55,829 bases of DNA, from contig CDRNVI010000101.1 of NCBI GenBank assembly GCA_977017575.1, positions 1-55,829 of the forward strand, given 5' to 3'. Shown here piece by piece: positions 1 to 9,849 of the stretch. This DNA is from Paramoeba atlantica (taxonomy: Eukaryota > Discosea). Within the stretch, counting starts at the first letter, position 1. Each line of letters starts with the position of its first letter. The position numbers were made by a program, and so were the translations under genes. The notes under the pieces are model-generated. The model saw nothing but the letters and a program-made list of their open reading frames with translations, was not told where the DNA came from and searched no databases.

Positions 1-36
1 GACAATCGCAACGGGGGGAAAGAGAAAACGGGAACA

Positions 37-411
37 ATGGGAAGTAAAGGAAAAGATTCAGAGCCATCAGATATCATGAGTAAGGAGAAGAGAAGCAGAG
101 AAGGAGATGAAGAAGCAGGAAACGGTGAAAAGGATGGAGCAGAGAAGGGCATGAAGCAGGAAACGAAGCGTGCAAATCTCAAGACCGGAAAAGGGGGAGA
201 CAACAAGGACAAAACCGTTCGGAGACAGCTTGACCACATTCTGGTCAGTGAACGCTCTGCCTCCAGTAGTAGGCGGCATAAAGTACTTAAGGCGCCGGTG
301 CCTACGTTACACTGTGTTGTTATGGGCATGGAATCGAGCACGACGAATGGTTGTATAACTACCGCTCCTTGTCTTCCTGTTCATCCTCCTCCAACGAAAC
401 AACCTCGCTAG
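37..411 (+). other. ORF, possible decayed AP-endonuclease LINE scrap
   Basis: This is an open frame of 124 codons, lysine/glutamate-rich in its first half. The second half contains RRQLDHILVSER, which resembles the end of AP-type endonucleases of some LINEs, where a QLDHILVS-like stretch precedes the last catalytic Asp-His pair. No such Asp-His pair is visible afterwards. It lies on the strand opposite to all host genes and next to foldback elements, which fits a mobile-element scrap better than a host gene. It could also be a chance frame. Confidence 0.2.
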
Positions 412-495
412 GAATTTCTTCATGAATGCCACTCAGTTCTTGAGTGCTCATGTTGACAAAAAAAATGATCAGTACACATGTAAAAAAATCGGGTA

Positions 496-1794
496 GGGGG
501 GACCTTCGATGAGTACTCATCGAAGCGTTTTTGAGCGACTCTAATAGCGATTTTCGAGCTTTTTTTATTACTCACCGAAGCGTTTGCGGCAAACAAACTG
601 GAGCATTTGTGGAAAACAAATTCGCAACCCTGCGGAAGGGGTAGACACAGGTTCTCAGCTGCTGGAGCGCACGGGTCGCCAAAAAATATTATTATGTCCC
701 AGGGCTACGCTCACAGTTGGGCCTTGCTTGCAAACAGGGGCTTTTGCCTCCTGAAGTGGGCTACGCTCACAGTTGGGCCTTGCCTCTGGACAATCCTGCG
801 GAAGGGGTAGGTAGACGGGTTGGGGGTACGTTCGTTTAGTTCTCAACGAACGGAAATTTACGGTGGAAGTCACGGACTTTTGCATAAGTCAAGGACTTTT
901 GTGGAACACCCAAGAATTTTTTTTGATTTTCTTTTTCCGTGCGTTCAGTATCCTACACTTTGCTACATACGTTGACAACGCCTGCGTAGCGAAAACTACG
1001 AAATTCAGTGAGCTTCGCAAATTGCTTCCCACTAACGACACACAGGGGAATCCTACGCGGGGTACGGCTCAGGCCCGCTCACGCGGGCCCTCGCCGTTTC
1101 GCGGCCGCGCGCACCCCCGCTCACGCGGGGGCCCCCGCATGGCCAAAATGGGTACTAAAATTTGTTATCAAGGTAGTTGGGTTTCGCCAATTGCTTCCCA
1201 CGAATGGGTACTAAAATTTGTTATCAAGGTAGTTGGGGTTCGCAAATTGCTCCCCACGAATCTAGAGAGAAGCACACGTACAATAATCTTTCACGATAAG
1301 TTAAACGAAGTTTAAGTTAAGTTAACGAAGTTAACGAACAGTTGGGCCTTGCTCGCAAACGGGGGCTTTTGCCACCAGTAGTGGGCTTCGCTCACAGTTG
1401 GGCCTTGCTTGCAGGCGTGGGCTTCGCACACAGTTGGGCCTTTCTTCCTCCTCCCTCTAAGGACCTGCAGATTTTTTACGGTCACAGGGTACGTTCGTTG
1501 AGTGCTCAACGAAAATCCGGATTTTCGTTGAGAAATCAACGAACGTACCCCCAAGCAGGGGTAGACACAGGTTCTCAGTGCGCGACCCGCACGCTGGAGC
1601 GCACGGGTCGCCAAAAAATATTATTATGTCCCAGGGCTACGCTCACAGTTGGCCCTTCGCAAAAAATTGATAAAATACGAAAAATTGAAAAAGTCAAAAA
1701 CACCTTCGATGAGTACTCATCGAAAGTCTACAACTTTCCGTGAGACTCATCGAAAGTCTCCAACTTACGATGAGTACTCATCGAAGGTCCCCCC
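496..1794. mobile_element. Composite foldback element with palindromic termini
   Basis: Both ends carry an inverted repeat of about 30 bp reading TAGGGGGGACCTTCGATGAG inward, containing the palindrome CGATGAGTACTCATCG, and both are bordered by TA. The interior has several copies of a module built around CAGTTGGGCCTTGC (near 715, 770, 1337, 1394, 1430), further palindromes of the form CGTTGAG...CTCAACG (near 830 and 1500), and a GC-rich patch at 1080-1140. No transposase frame is visible, so it would be non-autonomous. A related module set recurs at 16500-17105. Confidence 0.55.
1150..1258. repeat. Two-copy tandem repeat, unit ~55 bp
   Basis: The stretch starting GGGTACTAAAATTTGTTATC occurs at 1150 and again at 1205, each followed by a TTGC(T)TCCCACGAAT-like segment. 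The same CGCAAATTGCTTCCCACTAA motif occurs just before at 1014 and, reversed, near 18425. It lies inside the composite foldback element. Confidence 0.7.
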
Positions 1795-1820
1795 TAGCCA
1801 AAAAATCTCAATTAAAAAAA

Positions 1821-2000
1821 AACCAGGGTAATGGGGACGAGGGAGATACCAACAGTGTAGGTGCGGCAGTTTCCAAAGGAAAAACGGCATCTCTACATTT
1901 TTAGGCGCTTTTCTTCATGCCATAAGGGAGATACCGTTTTTCCTGTGGAAACTGCCGCACCTACGCTGTTGGTATCTCCCTCGTCCCCTTTACCCTGGTT
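1821..2000. mobile_element. 180-bp foldback (near-perfect inverted repeat)
   Basis: The left arm (about 1821-1886, starting AACCAGGGTAATGGGGACGA) and the right arm (about 1937-2000, ending ...TACCCTGGTT) are inverted copies with only a few mismatches, around a ~50-bp loop. It has no coding capacity. The shape is that of a minimal foldback MITE; the arms are long enough for a transcript to form a ~60-bp hairpin. Confidence 0.7.
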
Positions 2001-2068
2001 ACATGGTAAAACCATGTTCCCTAGGACTCCTTACAGCTTCCCACGCGAGGAAGTCGTCGTCGCTGCGG

Positions 2069-2104
2069 GAAAAAGGCAGAAGGCTCCGCCTTCTGCTTTT
2101 TGCC
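2069..2104. repeat. Perfect short inverted repeat
   Basis: AAAAAGGCAGAAGGC and its reverse complement are separated by only three bases. It is a strong hairpin on either strand with no ORF that needs it. Confidence 0.7.
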
Positions 2105-2464
2105 TTGCGCCTCCTCCTTGCTCTACGGTCTTGTGTATCCCAAACTTCAAGTTGAAAAAAAGCATACGTGGCAAATCGGGCTTTGCAAATCGCTTCCGAA
2201 GAAGGGTCTCGAGTCGTCAAAAAGGTGCGTTTTCCTTTCCTAAAACTATCTGTTTAAGGTGCTGCCTTTCGTTCTTTGCGAAAAAAACTTTTTTCCAGAA
2301 ATTATTTTTTTCGGGCCAAATTTCGGGCCAATTTTTATTAATACTGGGCGGCGAGGGTGTAGTATCTCTCTCAATAAAAGAAAAAAATATAGAAAGGGGC
2401 CCCAAATTGGAGAAGAAAATATAGAAAGGGTGGTCCAAAATTGAAAAAAAAGATTGAAAAAAAT

Positions 2465-2666
2465 GGGGGGTCCAGGGGGGGGTGCAGGGGGGGGTGTCCA
2501 GGGGGGGGTCCAGGGGGGGGTCCAGGGGGGGGTCCAGGGGGGGTCCAGGGGGGGGTCCAGGGGGGGTCCAGGGGGGTCCAGGGGGGAGTCCAGGGGGGGT
2601 CCAGGGGGGTCCAGGGGGGGTCCAGGGGGGGTCCAGGGGGGTCCAGGGGGGTCCAGGGGTGGGGGC
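2465..2666. repeat. G-rich minisatellite (GGGGGGTCCA-type unit)
   Basis: About 200 bp of 8-10-bp units made of a run of 5-8 G followed by TCCA or TGCA. Unit length varies by G-run length, so all three frames of each strand stay open by composition; the Gly/Ser/Arg and Pro/Trp/Thr frames here are artefacts. The plus strand has many G-runs and is a strong G-quadruplex candidate. Confidence 0.85.
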
Positions 2667-2750
2667 ATACGTCATTTTTTTGAAATTTTCAAAATTTTGA
2701 TTTTCGAAATCGAGCGCGGGGAAGTGGTAGAGTAGGCCGCGGCGATGACT
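2667..2750. repeat. Dispersed repeat, copy 1 (second copy near 18020)
   Basis: The segment after the minisatellite (GGGGGCATACGTCA, then AAATCGAGCGC, GGAAGTGGTAG and CCGCGGCGATGA) matches 18018-18112 closely and in the same orientation. In both places a G-run borders the left side. It belongs to a repeat family of unknown type and has no ORF. Confidence 0.6.
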
Positions 2751-3088
2751 CCCCATCCCTTCACCTGGGGGTACGCCCCCTGGTACGCGCAGGAGGGGTC
2801 CGACAAGGTCAAAAATTCCTAAAAAATTTTGGGATGACAAAAAAAAAGTTTTTTGGCCCAAAAAGAAGTAAAAATACTACTTTTCCAAAATCGACGCCTA
2901 AACCGTATTTGGAGAGTTTTGGGACCTCAGCTACCATTCTACGACGTTTTTGTCGTCAGATTCGCCTCCTACCCCTATTCGTAAGGCATCAAAACCAGCT
3001 CAAAACTGAGTAAAAAGTTCGCAATTTTTGCCGAAAAATCGAGCATTTTCCCCCAAAAAAGTAGATTATTCATGATCATTTGGAGATT

Positions 3089-3192
3089 TTTCTTTTTTAG
3101 ACTCTTCGTTAAACGAGGTGGTAGTTTTCAACGCGAAGCGCACAGCATGAGTGACTTCTAAGTTGAAAACAACCACCGCGTTTAACGAAGAT
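3089..3192. mobile_element. Short foldback element, copy 1
   Basis: The arm CTCTTCGTTAAACGaGGTGG continues into TAGTTTTCAAC; about 30 bp later its inverted copy (GTTGAAAACAACCACCGCG, TTTAACGAAGA) follows. The loop contains GCGAAGCGCACAGCATGAGTG. A second copy with the same arms and loop lies at 45871-45992, 42 kb away, which shows that this is a dispersed unit. Confidence 0.75.
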
Positions 3193-3199
3193 CCTATTG

Positions 3200-3385
3200 T
3201 AATACTAATGGGAGGGGGGGTTAAGTTTCATTTTATGATTTTTTTTGGAAAAAAGTATTTTACCTATTTTTAGAAAGTGACAGATAACTCGGGGGGGTAG
3301 TCGACGAAAAAAAAGAATCGAAGTCCCAAAAAGTGACAGATAACTAGGGGGGGGTGACGTGTGACAGATAAATAAGGGGGTACAG
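3200..3385. mobile_element. Right part of a TA-flanked MITE (GTGACAGATAA family)
   Basis: The motif GTGACAGATAACTNGGGGGG occurs three times (near 3278, 3338 and 3361), the last running into GGGGGTACAG and a TA at 3386-3387. A relative with the mirrored left end (CTGTACCCCCCCTAGTTATC) starts at 6914, and the internal stretch TTAAGTTTCATTTTATGATT is shared with it. The left boundary here is not clear. Confidence 0.5.
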
Positions 3386-3614
3386 TAATTATGTTCACAT
3401 GGAGATCCCTGTTGAAGATACCGAAGTCGATCGAACAATGCAATGTCTCAATAGTACTTTCTTTCTTCCTCTGTTAAAGGATGCTTCTCGTGCTTCCGAT
3501 ATCGATATCTGTAACGTCTATCGTGCTGATCTTCATCTCTCTTGGTGACGAATTTTCTAAGGCATACGATCGGTCTGACCTAAACACTGAATACATACAT
3601 ACGTACATAAAATT

Positions 3615-4846
3615 ATGGCCGAAGCACCATGTACGTTGATTGACGCTATATTACACTTTGTATCTATGGCAACGGAAGTCGATTATACTTCCGACAGTCT
3701 TCTTGAACTACTCGGTCAACATGTCTCCCAGTTTTCTCAGGCGTACAAATTTACACCCCCCGCCGAAAAGTATTGTTCACAAAAATGGCGGACACAAAAA
3801 GTATTGTATTTATTAGTATCGACTATTTTTTTGAGTTTTGACCTGAATTCTAGTTGTTTTTCTCAAATTTTCAGGAAATTAGCATAATGAGTTCTGATAT
3901 ACGCGGCCACTTGATCATCTCGAGGGAAGCTGAGTGATTTCTCTCCTATTTTTATGCTTTATTATACGTTTACACAGATCCGATATGATAAAGTCCAACT
4001 TTTTGGAGGCCAGTGGCAACTCGTGGAAATCGCCAAAAAGTATTGTATTTATTAGTATCGACCAAAAACTCGTGGTCGATACTAATAAACTACAATACTT
4101 TTTGGCGGGGGTGTATGCTTGACGTGAGCATTCTTCCAGACATTTTGCACATTTCCACGTTTCTAGAAATTACCGACATTACAATGTCGTTTCACTATCG
4201 AAATTTTATACTTTTCGCACTTCGCGTAATGGCTTCAGTACTCGGTGTTCCTACTGTTGTGTACAGGCCGCACGTCAAACTCATTGACATCATTCCCCCT
4301 TTTCTAGTTGTCGACACTTTTCCCGTTACAGAACTCCATCTTTTCACGTTTATTGCGAACGGCGTCAGCAACTTGATACCAGCTACTTTTCGGAGTGAAA
4401 TAAAGCTCCTTGCTCCTCAGCCCTTAAGCTCAATTCAGAATACAACGCCCGCAGAAAAATTCTTGGTCACTAGTGATGCACCCGAGCCCCAAAGGTTTGG
4501 AATAGAAGAAGGCCGAGCTCTGGCCACTACGTACAAATGTGCCGCAGATTTATATCCGCGTAGAGCCCGTAGAGCGCATCACGTTTTAGCACCCTCGTGC
4601 ACAGAGAAGATTAACCCGTCGGGGTTAGTTAGAGATAACTGGCCCAATGATGAGTATGAGGCATTTCTATCGAAGGTGCATCGTTGTCTAGAAACAGTGA
4701 CGAAGAAAACTTCTGATGGGATCGTAGCGCAGTGTAATATTTCGCGCTGCACAAATGGAAACGTTATGGAAAGATATCCGAGCTGCCAATCCCACTTTCA
4801 CTTCGCGCACAGCTGCCCGTGGGGAATGGGGAAGTTTTCAAAATAG
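3615..4846 (+). mobile_element. Possible gag-like retroelement fossil
   Basis: Two plus-strand coding stretches (3615-3887 and about 4116-4846) flank a small DNA element. The second ends with a Cys/His-rich patch (CNISRCTNGN followed by a C-x-S-H-F-H-F-A-H-S-C run) that recalls the finger seen in gag proteins of tyrosine-recombinase retroelements. The rest is unrecognised. It is interrupted and looks dead. The family assignment is weak; an unrelated decayed gene is also possible. Confidence 0.27.
3754..4113. mobile_element. 360-bp TA-flanked MITE with hairpin right end
   Basis: It begins CACCCCCCGCCGAAAAGTAT after TA (3752-3753) and ends with the inverted copy ATACTTTTTGGCGGGGGTG before TA (4114-4115). 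The motif AAAAAGTATTGTATTTATTA, followed by GTATCGAC, is repeated near 3798 and 4036; the right-most copy is answered by an inverted copy, giving a ~35-bp stem between 4032 and 4106. No ORF. Confidence 0.75.
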
Positions 4847-5289
4847 TTAAGAAGTCAAAAAAATGACATCGCTATTTAGATCCTAATGAAGCCCCTTCAT
4901 ATAAAAACCTAATGAGTTCCTCTGAGCGCGCTGGTGAGCAGAAGAAGCTCGAGCGCTTGCAATGATAAAAAAGTTATTTTTTAAGTCTGATACCGTATTT
5001 GTCTGCTTTAGATTTTATTCGTATATTGGGTTTATTATTCATACAGATATTATCTTCTGTGAATACGAGCTTAAAGGAGTTTAGTTTACCTCTCGAGTTT
5101 TTTTATGCTGATTCCTTCGCCAAACATACGACAAAATTCGAGATCTATCGAATGCCGAAGGAATTAGGTAAAACGAACCCAAAAGTTAAGGGGGGAATGT
5201 TATCTTTTAAGGGGTGTATCATCCGCAACTCCTTACATGAATTCTCTTTCATAATTCATTACTATCGTGCATGCAAAATTCTTTTATGC
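4847..5289. other. Intergenic, no gene recognised
   Basis: AT-rich sequence. A ~38-bp stretch at 5128-5165 (starting ATTCGAGATCTATCGAATGC) matches 37297-37335 inside a Tc1-like remnant with about five differences, so part of this gap is probably an older remnant of the same transposon family. Confidence 0.35.
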
Positions 5290-6070
5290 GACGCCTCTCA
5301 ATCAAGAAAGCACAAACGAATATTCGTGTTCGCGGCGATCTTTCGTACTGCATGACCCTTTTGTAGAACAGACGGAAGTTTCTTCAATTCTAACGTACCT
5401 TCCAGAAGATTATTATTCGCCAAAAAAAAGGTCGTTAAGAGTTGCAGGAAGACATGATAAGTCTACGAGTCCTTGAAACTCATTCGCGTTCATATAAACT
5501 TTATATGAGCCAAAAAAATATTCTTTATAAGCCGCATAAAGTGCTCGGGAGTGACTGCAAATTGATTTTTCCTGTTAAATAATTCTCACTGATGTCGAGA
5601 TAATTCAAATACATAGGTAACTGCGTAAGGCATATTTCGCCGGAAAATTCGTTGCTATCCATCCATGCGCCATACAAATTCACAGGCAGAGCTGTGAGGT
5701 CTGGATTTCCTCTAAATGCATTCCCACGAATGAGCCAATGAGTGAGATCCATGAGAGGAGATAAATCGCTCAGAAATATTTCCCCTGATAACAAATTGTT
5801 GTGAATTTCCAAGCGAGTGATAGAGATTGGGATGTATGCAAAGTTGAAGGCCCTCCAAATATCGACAGAACCATTTTATTTTTGTAATTATCTGCTCTGA
5901 ATTGCACTCTATGCCATTCCATTTACAAGGCGCGATATCGGAACTCCAACTCTCATGTCGCGGATGTACGTCAATAATGAGGCGCTCAATGTCCATTTCT
6001 TGTGGTAAACGTTCACCACGAATTTTGGCGTTGTTTTAGGGCATGGATTCGGGCAATCCATTTTCTCGTT
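5290..6070 (-). pseudogene. LRR-family pseudogene 1
   Basis: Minus-strand pieces match the LRR family in order. A start region KIRGERLPQEMDIERL is followed by PCKWNGIEC (N-cap motif C-x-W-x-G-I-x-C), then LRR units such as GNPDLTALPVNLYGAWMDSN and GEICLTQLPMYLNYLDISEN. A C-terminal part near 5290-5470 has GLVDLSCLPATLNDL and NNLLEGTLELKKLP. These pieces lie in different frames: I count at least three frame changes, one of them just before the KIRGER block. It was once a ~240-aa protein like the intact copies at 11.6 and 33.0 kb. Confidence 0.75.
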
Positions 6071-6394
6071 GCGTAAAAAATATGGCAAAAACAAAATCAA
6101 ATCCTAATAATTGATATAGCTTCAATGTATTATTCGTAATTTTGTTCGACTACCAATAGAGGAAAGTTTTGCTGTTCAAAGAATGTGTGTATATCGCCCC
6201 TCTTGTTCAACCTAAAGAGAAGCTCCTTATAGAGGGCCTATCTTGAAGATCATTATTATCATACTGTCCCCCCCCACTTAAGCGCAACCAGGTTTTGGCC
6301 TAAAATTGCGCATAAGTAGCCGGGTCAAAAAAAAGGGCGGCGCGTGCTTCAATCATGAGTTACGCGGGGTGCCCTGGGGGCTGCTTTTTATATA

Positions 6395-6911
6395 CTATCC
6401 CCCCTATCCTAGCGTGGCTGGGTTGGGATGAAATGCAACGCTAGGAGGGGGGGCAAAAACTGGGGACGAAGAATTGCTAAGCCGAAGATGTTGTGGGATT
6501 ACTGAGGAACATTTTCAAAAAAATCGCTGTTCACGGTACATTTTTACCATAGCTTCGCGGCAAGAGACAGTCTAAAAAGCAACACTGGCCCCCTGGGTGC
6601 CATGGGGGGGGCTGCTTTTAATATACTATCTCCACTATCCTAGCGTGGCTTTGTCGGGATGAAATGCAACCCTAGGAGGGGGGGCAAAAACTGGGGACGA
6701 AGAATTGCTAAGTCGAAGATGTTGTGGGATTACTGAGGAACATTTTCAAAAAAATCGCTGTTCAGGGTAGGTTTTTACCATAGCTTCACGGCAAGAGACA
6801 CAAAAAGCAACACTAAAGCAACAGACACAAAAGCAACAGACACAAAAGCAACTGGCACAAAAGCAACACTAATGGGGGGCTACCGAGGCAACGCTAGGAT
6901 AGGGGGGATAG
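6395..6911. mobile_element. Nested MITE with internal tandem duplication
   Basis: TIRs CTATCCCCCCTATCCTAGCG and CGCTAGGATAGGGGGGATAG are bordered by TA on both sides (6393-6394, 6912-6913). A ~240-bp segment starting at the left end (CTATCC...GGCAAGAGACA) is repeated from about 6636, so the element carries a partial self-duplication. It is followed by short AAAGCAACAGACAC-type repeats (6790-6870). No ORF. Confidence 0.65.
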
Positions 6912-6913
6912 TA

Positions 6914-7060
6914 CTGTACCCCCCCTAGTTATCTGTCACAACTTTTCGTGGAAAGGTGACAGATAACTAGGGGGGGGTAAGTTTCGTTTTAAGATTTTTT
7001 TTGGAAAGCAATAGCTAAGACAAAAGCGTACAGTACGTGGCAGGAGCGTTCCTCTGATGT
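6914..7060. mobile_element. Left part of a GTGACAGATAA-family MITE
   Basis: It starts CTGTACCCCCCCTAGTTATC directly after the TA that closes the previous element, so the two abut on one shared TA. The tag returns in direct orientation (GGTGACAGATAACTAGGGGG) near 6956 and then TAAGTTTCGTTTTAAGATTT, matching the copy at 3.2 kb. The right end is not identified. Confidence 0.5.
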
Positions 7061-7344
7061 ACAGTACAGTATAGTATGCAAAGACTCGCCGTACAGATCG
7101 GTGGAGGTCAGTGTGGATCAGAGGAGATCGCTGGAGATGAAGATCATTTTTGAACGTCCAAAGGGACTACCTGCAGACTTTCCATTTCAATAGCGGCGAA
7201 AATTGGTACAAAAATTCGTACCACGAAAAAAAACGCGCCGCTTTGCGGCGCTGTTCTTCTGAACGATGCGTCAATATTGCGCTTAAGTGGCCGGGTCAAA
7301 CGGTTGCGCATAAGTAGGGGGGGACAGTAAGTATCCAAGATAAC

Positions 7345-8091
7345 TTATCCCTCCATTAGAGGAACAACTTCCTTCTTCGTATTTTGCTCTATTAAGGAAT
7401 TACCACTGAGATTAATTTTATTCAAGTGGATCGGAAGCATCGACAAATCAACGAGACCGCACAGTTTATTATTATGTAAGTACAATATACGCAGTTGGGT
7501 CGGGAGTGACCGCAAGTCAAGACTTCCTGCTAATAAATTGTCACTGAGATCAAGATACCACAGGGTAGGGGGCAACTGTGTGAGGCATATCTCTCCTGAA
7601 AGTTTGTTTCCTTCCATCCACAACGAAACCAATCTCTTAGGCAAAGCCGTAAAATCCGGATTTCCGGTAAATTCATTTTTACCCATAATTAAATCATTAA
7701 GGTGAGTAATGGAAGATAACTCACAAAGCTTTACCTCCCCTTTTATCGTATTTTCCTCAATATCAAAGCCTTTAACCGTTTCAGGAACAAACACAAAATT
7801 TAATGACCCCATCAGCTTCATACGGCTCCATCGTATTTCTGAAACGTTTTCATCCGGGTTGCACATGATGCCTTGCCATTTACATGCGGGTGTCTGTGAA
7901 CTCCAAGTGCGGTGTCGTGTGATTATATCACGAGTGAGACGCTCCAGATCCATTTCTTGCGGTACTTTTAGACCACGTACCTTTGCAAGACGCGTCTTAC
8001 GTGCCGGATACTCCATTGTGTGGCAGAAACAATCTATGGAATGTAAAAAGAGTAAGAAAATCAAATAAAAAAACGAAAGCTCACACCACAT
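7345..8091 (-). CDS. LRR-family protein with signal peptide
   Basis: This 248-aa intact ORF belongs to the local LRR family. Residues 1-25 form a hydrophobic N-terminus (FFYLIFLLFLHSI), a likely signal peptide, which points to a secreted or surface protein. Residues ~34-66 hold the family block (RLAKVRGLKVPQEMDLERL). C70 and C77 form the N-cap motif ACKWQGIMC, which resembles the cap of plant LRR receptors. From ~residue 110 onward come five to six LRR units of about 22-24 residues with the core LPxxLxxLxLxxNxLxG, for example CLTQLPPTLWYLDLSDNLLA. There is no C-terminal membrane segment or GPI-like tail. A second ATG at residue 26 aligns with the start of its paralogs, so those may lack the signal peptide by truncation, or this start may be a later gain. 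Ligand and function are unknown. Confidence 0.8.
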   Translation of the reverse strand: MWCELSFFYLIFLLFLHSIDCFCHTMEYPARKTRLAKVRGLKVPQEMDLERLTRDIITRHRTWSSQTPACKWQGIMCNPDENVSEIRWSRMKLMGSLNFVFVPETVKGFDIEENTIKGEVKLCELSSITHLNDLIMGKNEFTGNPDFTALPKRLVSLWMEGNKLSGEICLTQLPPTLWYLDLSDNLLAGSLDLRSLPTQLRILYLHNNKLCGLVDLSMLPIHLNKINLSGNSLIEQNTKKEVVPLMEG

Positions 8092-8439
8092 GTGTTTTTG
8101 TTGAATGTATTACAAACGGTGTGCTTCCAACGACAAACGGACAAAGTAGTTTACTGGTGAATAGAAGAGCGCGACAAGGGAATGCCGCTTTCAAAGATGG
8201 TGCAATTGTAAATTTGCACATTTCCTCCACAAGTTTACACATTTAACGGAGAGAGAATAAACCGAGTTTCGGTTTTAAAAGTTTAAAAAAGTTATATTTA
8301 ACGGAGTATGTATAATTTGTACTCCATTAAATACAGTTTGAAATATAGTTTGAAAAGCCCCACAATCATGCTAGCCTCGACGATGCCATTAAAAATGGCT
8401 TATCAGATTCTAAAACGTCCCCAAGCAAAACGTAAAGTG
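8092..8439. other. Upstream region of the 7.3-8.1 kb LRR gene
   Basis: AT-rich sequence with TTTAACGGAG repeated near 8241 and 8297. No gene, tRNA or clear element ends seen. Confidence 0.3.
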
Positions 8440-8762
8440 TGCACCACAATTGATTCAGTCCCACATAGACTTCAAAAAGTGTTGCAAAACAATAGGCGCC
8501 ATTTCGGATGCTAGTTCTTTGCCTTCAGAGTTAACCTTTGACGAATTCCTTTTTTTGGTCCATTTTATATAGGTAAAAAAATTGCTGTTTTTTGATTTTG
8601 GTCAACTTTCGGGCCGCCCAGGGGGCACGAGGGGATCTATATGAAAAAGAGGCGACAAAGCTCTTCGCTAGGGGAATGAGATCTCTCCAACGCTGCAAAA
8701 CTGAGAAAAAAACGGAGAAAAAAAAATCCGCGGAGGGGGAGCAAGATCAGCGGAAACCACTG
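8440..8762. repeat. Partial copy of the 918-bp inverted-repeat element at 19.5 kb
   Basis: The sequence from GTGCACCACAATTGATTC to the right terminus (GAGCAAGATCAGCGGAAACC, ACTG then TA at 8763-8764) runs parallel to 19870-20378 with scattered substitutions. The left terminal repeat is not found here, so the copy is incomplete. Confidence 0.6.
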
Positions 8763-9066
8763 TATAATACTGTACCCCCTGTGTAGGCGAATCTCACTCT
8801 GATTCGTCTTCTTTTCGTAAATGTAAGTTTCGCTTCTTTTCTCGGAAGTCGTTCACTCGGTCCGTTCATGGTTGAAACGGGCAGTGAAGGACGAAATGCA
8901 CGAACTACGCTTACAAGCTTAAAAACGTTTTACAAAACTTCTTTCACAAAAAGACAGCCATTCCATATTAAGCTCTCACTTCCATAGGCCTCCCTATGAG
9001 ATGTTTGAAATCTTTTCAAATGCGGAGAACATTCTTTCCTTTAGCGTACAACGTTCATCATACACG
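8763..9066. other. Intergenic, nothing recognised
   Basis: A CTGTACCCCCTG run at 8769 looks like a scrap of a G/C-run element terminus. Otherwise featureless; it is the 3' flank of the next LRR gene. Confidence 0.3.
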
Positions 9067-9693
9067 TTACATCAGTCTGCAATATTTCGATTCCACGATG
9101 CCCGTGTTATGATAAAAAAAGCCTTTCCCTAATCCAACTGGAAGGGCTTCACGATGAAAGCGTCCGACAAGCTTATGATTTCCTAAAATAGAAAAATAAG
9201 AAAGTTCACTAGGGAGTGAAGAGAGGCACACATTCCCCTCGAATTGGTTACAACTTAAGTCGAGGCGAACTATCGTACTTGGTAATTTGCCGAGACTTAA
9301 CTTACCCGTGAGCTGATTGTAATCTACCAGAAAAACAATTAACGTTGGTGGCAGATCTTGCAATGGGAGAAAACCTGTCAACGCATTTTCGGACAAGTAA
9401 ATAGTCTCCAGAGTCTGCGGTAGGTGAACCCATTTGGGCGGACCTCTTAGGCTCAAACCTTTCCATGACAGTGAAGTCACTTCTCCATCGGTGTTACAAT
9501 CCACTCCTCCCCATAAACATGCCGATTTTTCGATACTCCATGATCCCAGGGCGTTCTGAACTTCCTGCAGGAAACGGGTTAGAAGGCATTCTGGTGGCAG
9601 CCCTGCGGCACGTACTCTTCCCAAACGACAACCAGAGTGAGGAGTGTCAGCTGTCAAAATGAAAATTGAATCGTTCATAAGAAACATTACCAT
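9067..9693 (-). CDS. LRR-family protein, divergent member
   Basis: An intact 208-aa ORF. After a mildly hydrophobic N-terminus (residues 1-14) come GRVRAAGLPPECLLTRFLQE (the family block, here with PPE rather than PQE) and the cap ACLWGGVDC (C59, C66). About five LRR units follow: LPQTLETIYLSENALTG, LPPTLIVFLVDYNQLTG, LPSTIVRLDLSCNQFEG, LPSELSYFSILGN. It is the most diverged intact copy in the array, with a Leu in the cap (CLW) where others have CEW or CKW. It lies upstream of the Tc1-like insertion at 9.85 kb. Function unknown; probably extracellular ligand binding by family resemblance. Confidence 0.75.
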   Translation of the reverse strand: MVMFLMNDSIFILTADTPHSGCRLGRVRAAGLPPECLLTRFLQEVQNALGSWSIEKSACLWGGVDCNTDGEVTSLSWKGLSLRGPPKWVHLPQTLETIYLSENALTGFLPLQDLPPTLIVFLVDYNQLTGKLSLGKLPSTIVRLDLSCNQFEGNVCLSSLPSELSYFSILGNHKLVGRFHREALPVGLGKGFFYHNTGIVESKYCRLM

Positions 9694-9849
9694 TTTCTGA
9701 TTCAGAAAATAAAGAGTTCAGCTTTCTGGAAGAGTCCTTTCTGAAGAGATATTTCATTGTATTACATGCACTGATACTACACGTAGGGACTGCATGTAAG
9801 GCGCTGCGGAAATAGTACAACAAAGTAAAACTATTCATAAGTAAGTATA

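Larger units (their letters stand above)
6264..7327. mobile_element. TA-flanked MITE (GCGCTTAAGT family), enlarged by nested insertions
   Basis: The left end CTGTCCCCCCCCCACTTAAG follows TA (6262-6263) and the right end GCGCATAAGTAGGGGGGGACAG precedes TA (7328-7329). Internal copies of the same tag (GCGCATAAGTAGCCGGGTC near 6309; GCGCTTAAGTGGCCGGGTC near 7279) and a GC-rich hairpin (GCGCCGCTTTGCGGCGC near 7231) complete the layout shared with the elements at 11.2 and 27.6 kb. At least two other elements lie inside it. Confidence 0.65.

Noticed and set aside
863-1315. 150-codon plus-strand ORF
   Set aside because: It lies inside the composite foldback element and spans a tandem repeat and a GC-rich palindromic patch; no protein-like features.
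1861-2424. 187-codon plus-strand ORF
   Set aside because: It runs through the arms of a foldback element and a short hairpin, has no recognisable domain, and is on the strand opposite to host genes.
2246-2861. Pro/Trp-rich and Gly-rich ORFs on both strands
   Set aside because: They are open only because the G-run minisatellite lacks stops; the composition is fully explained by the repeat.
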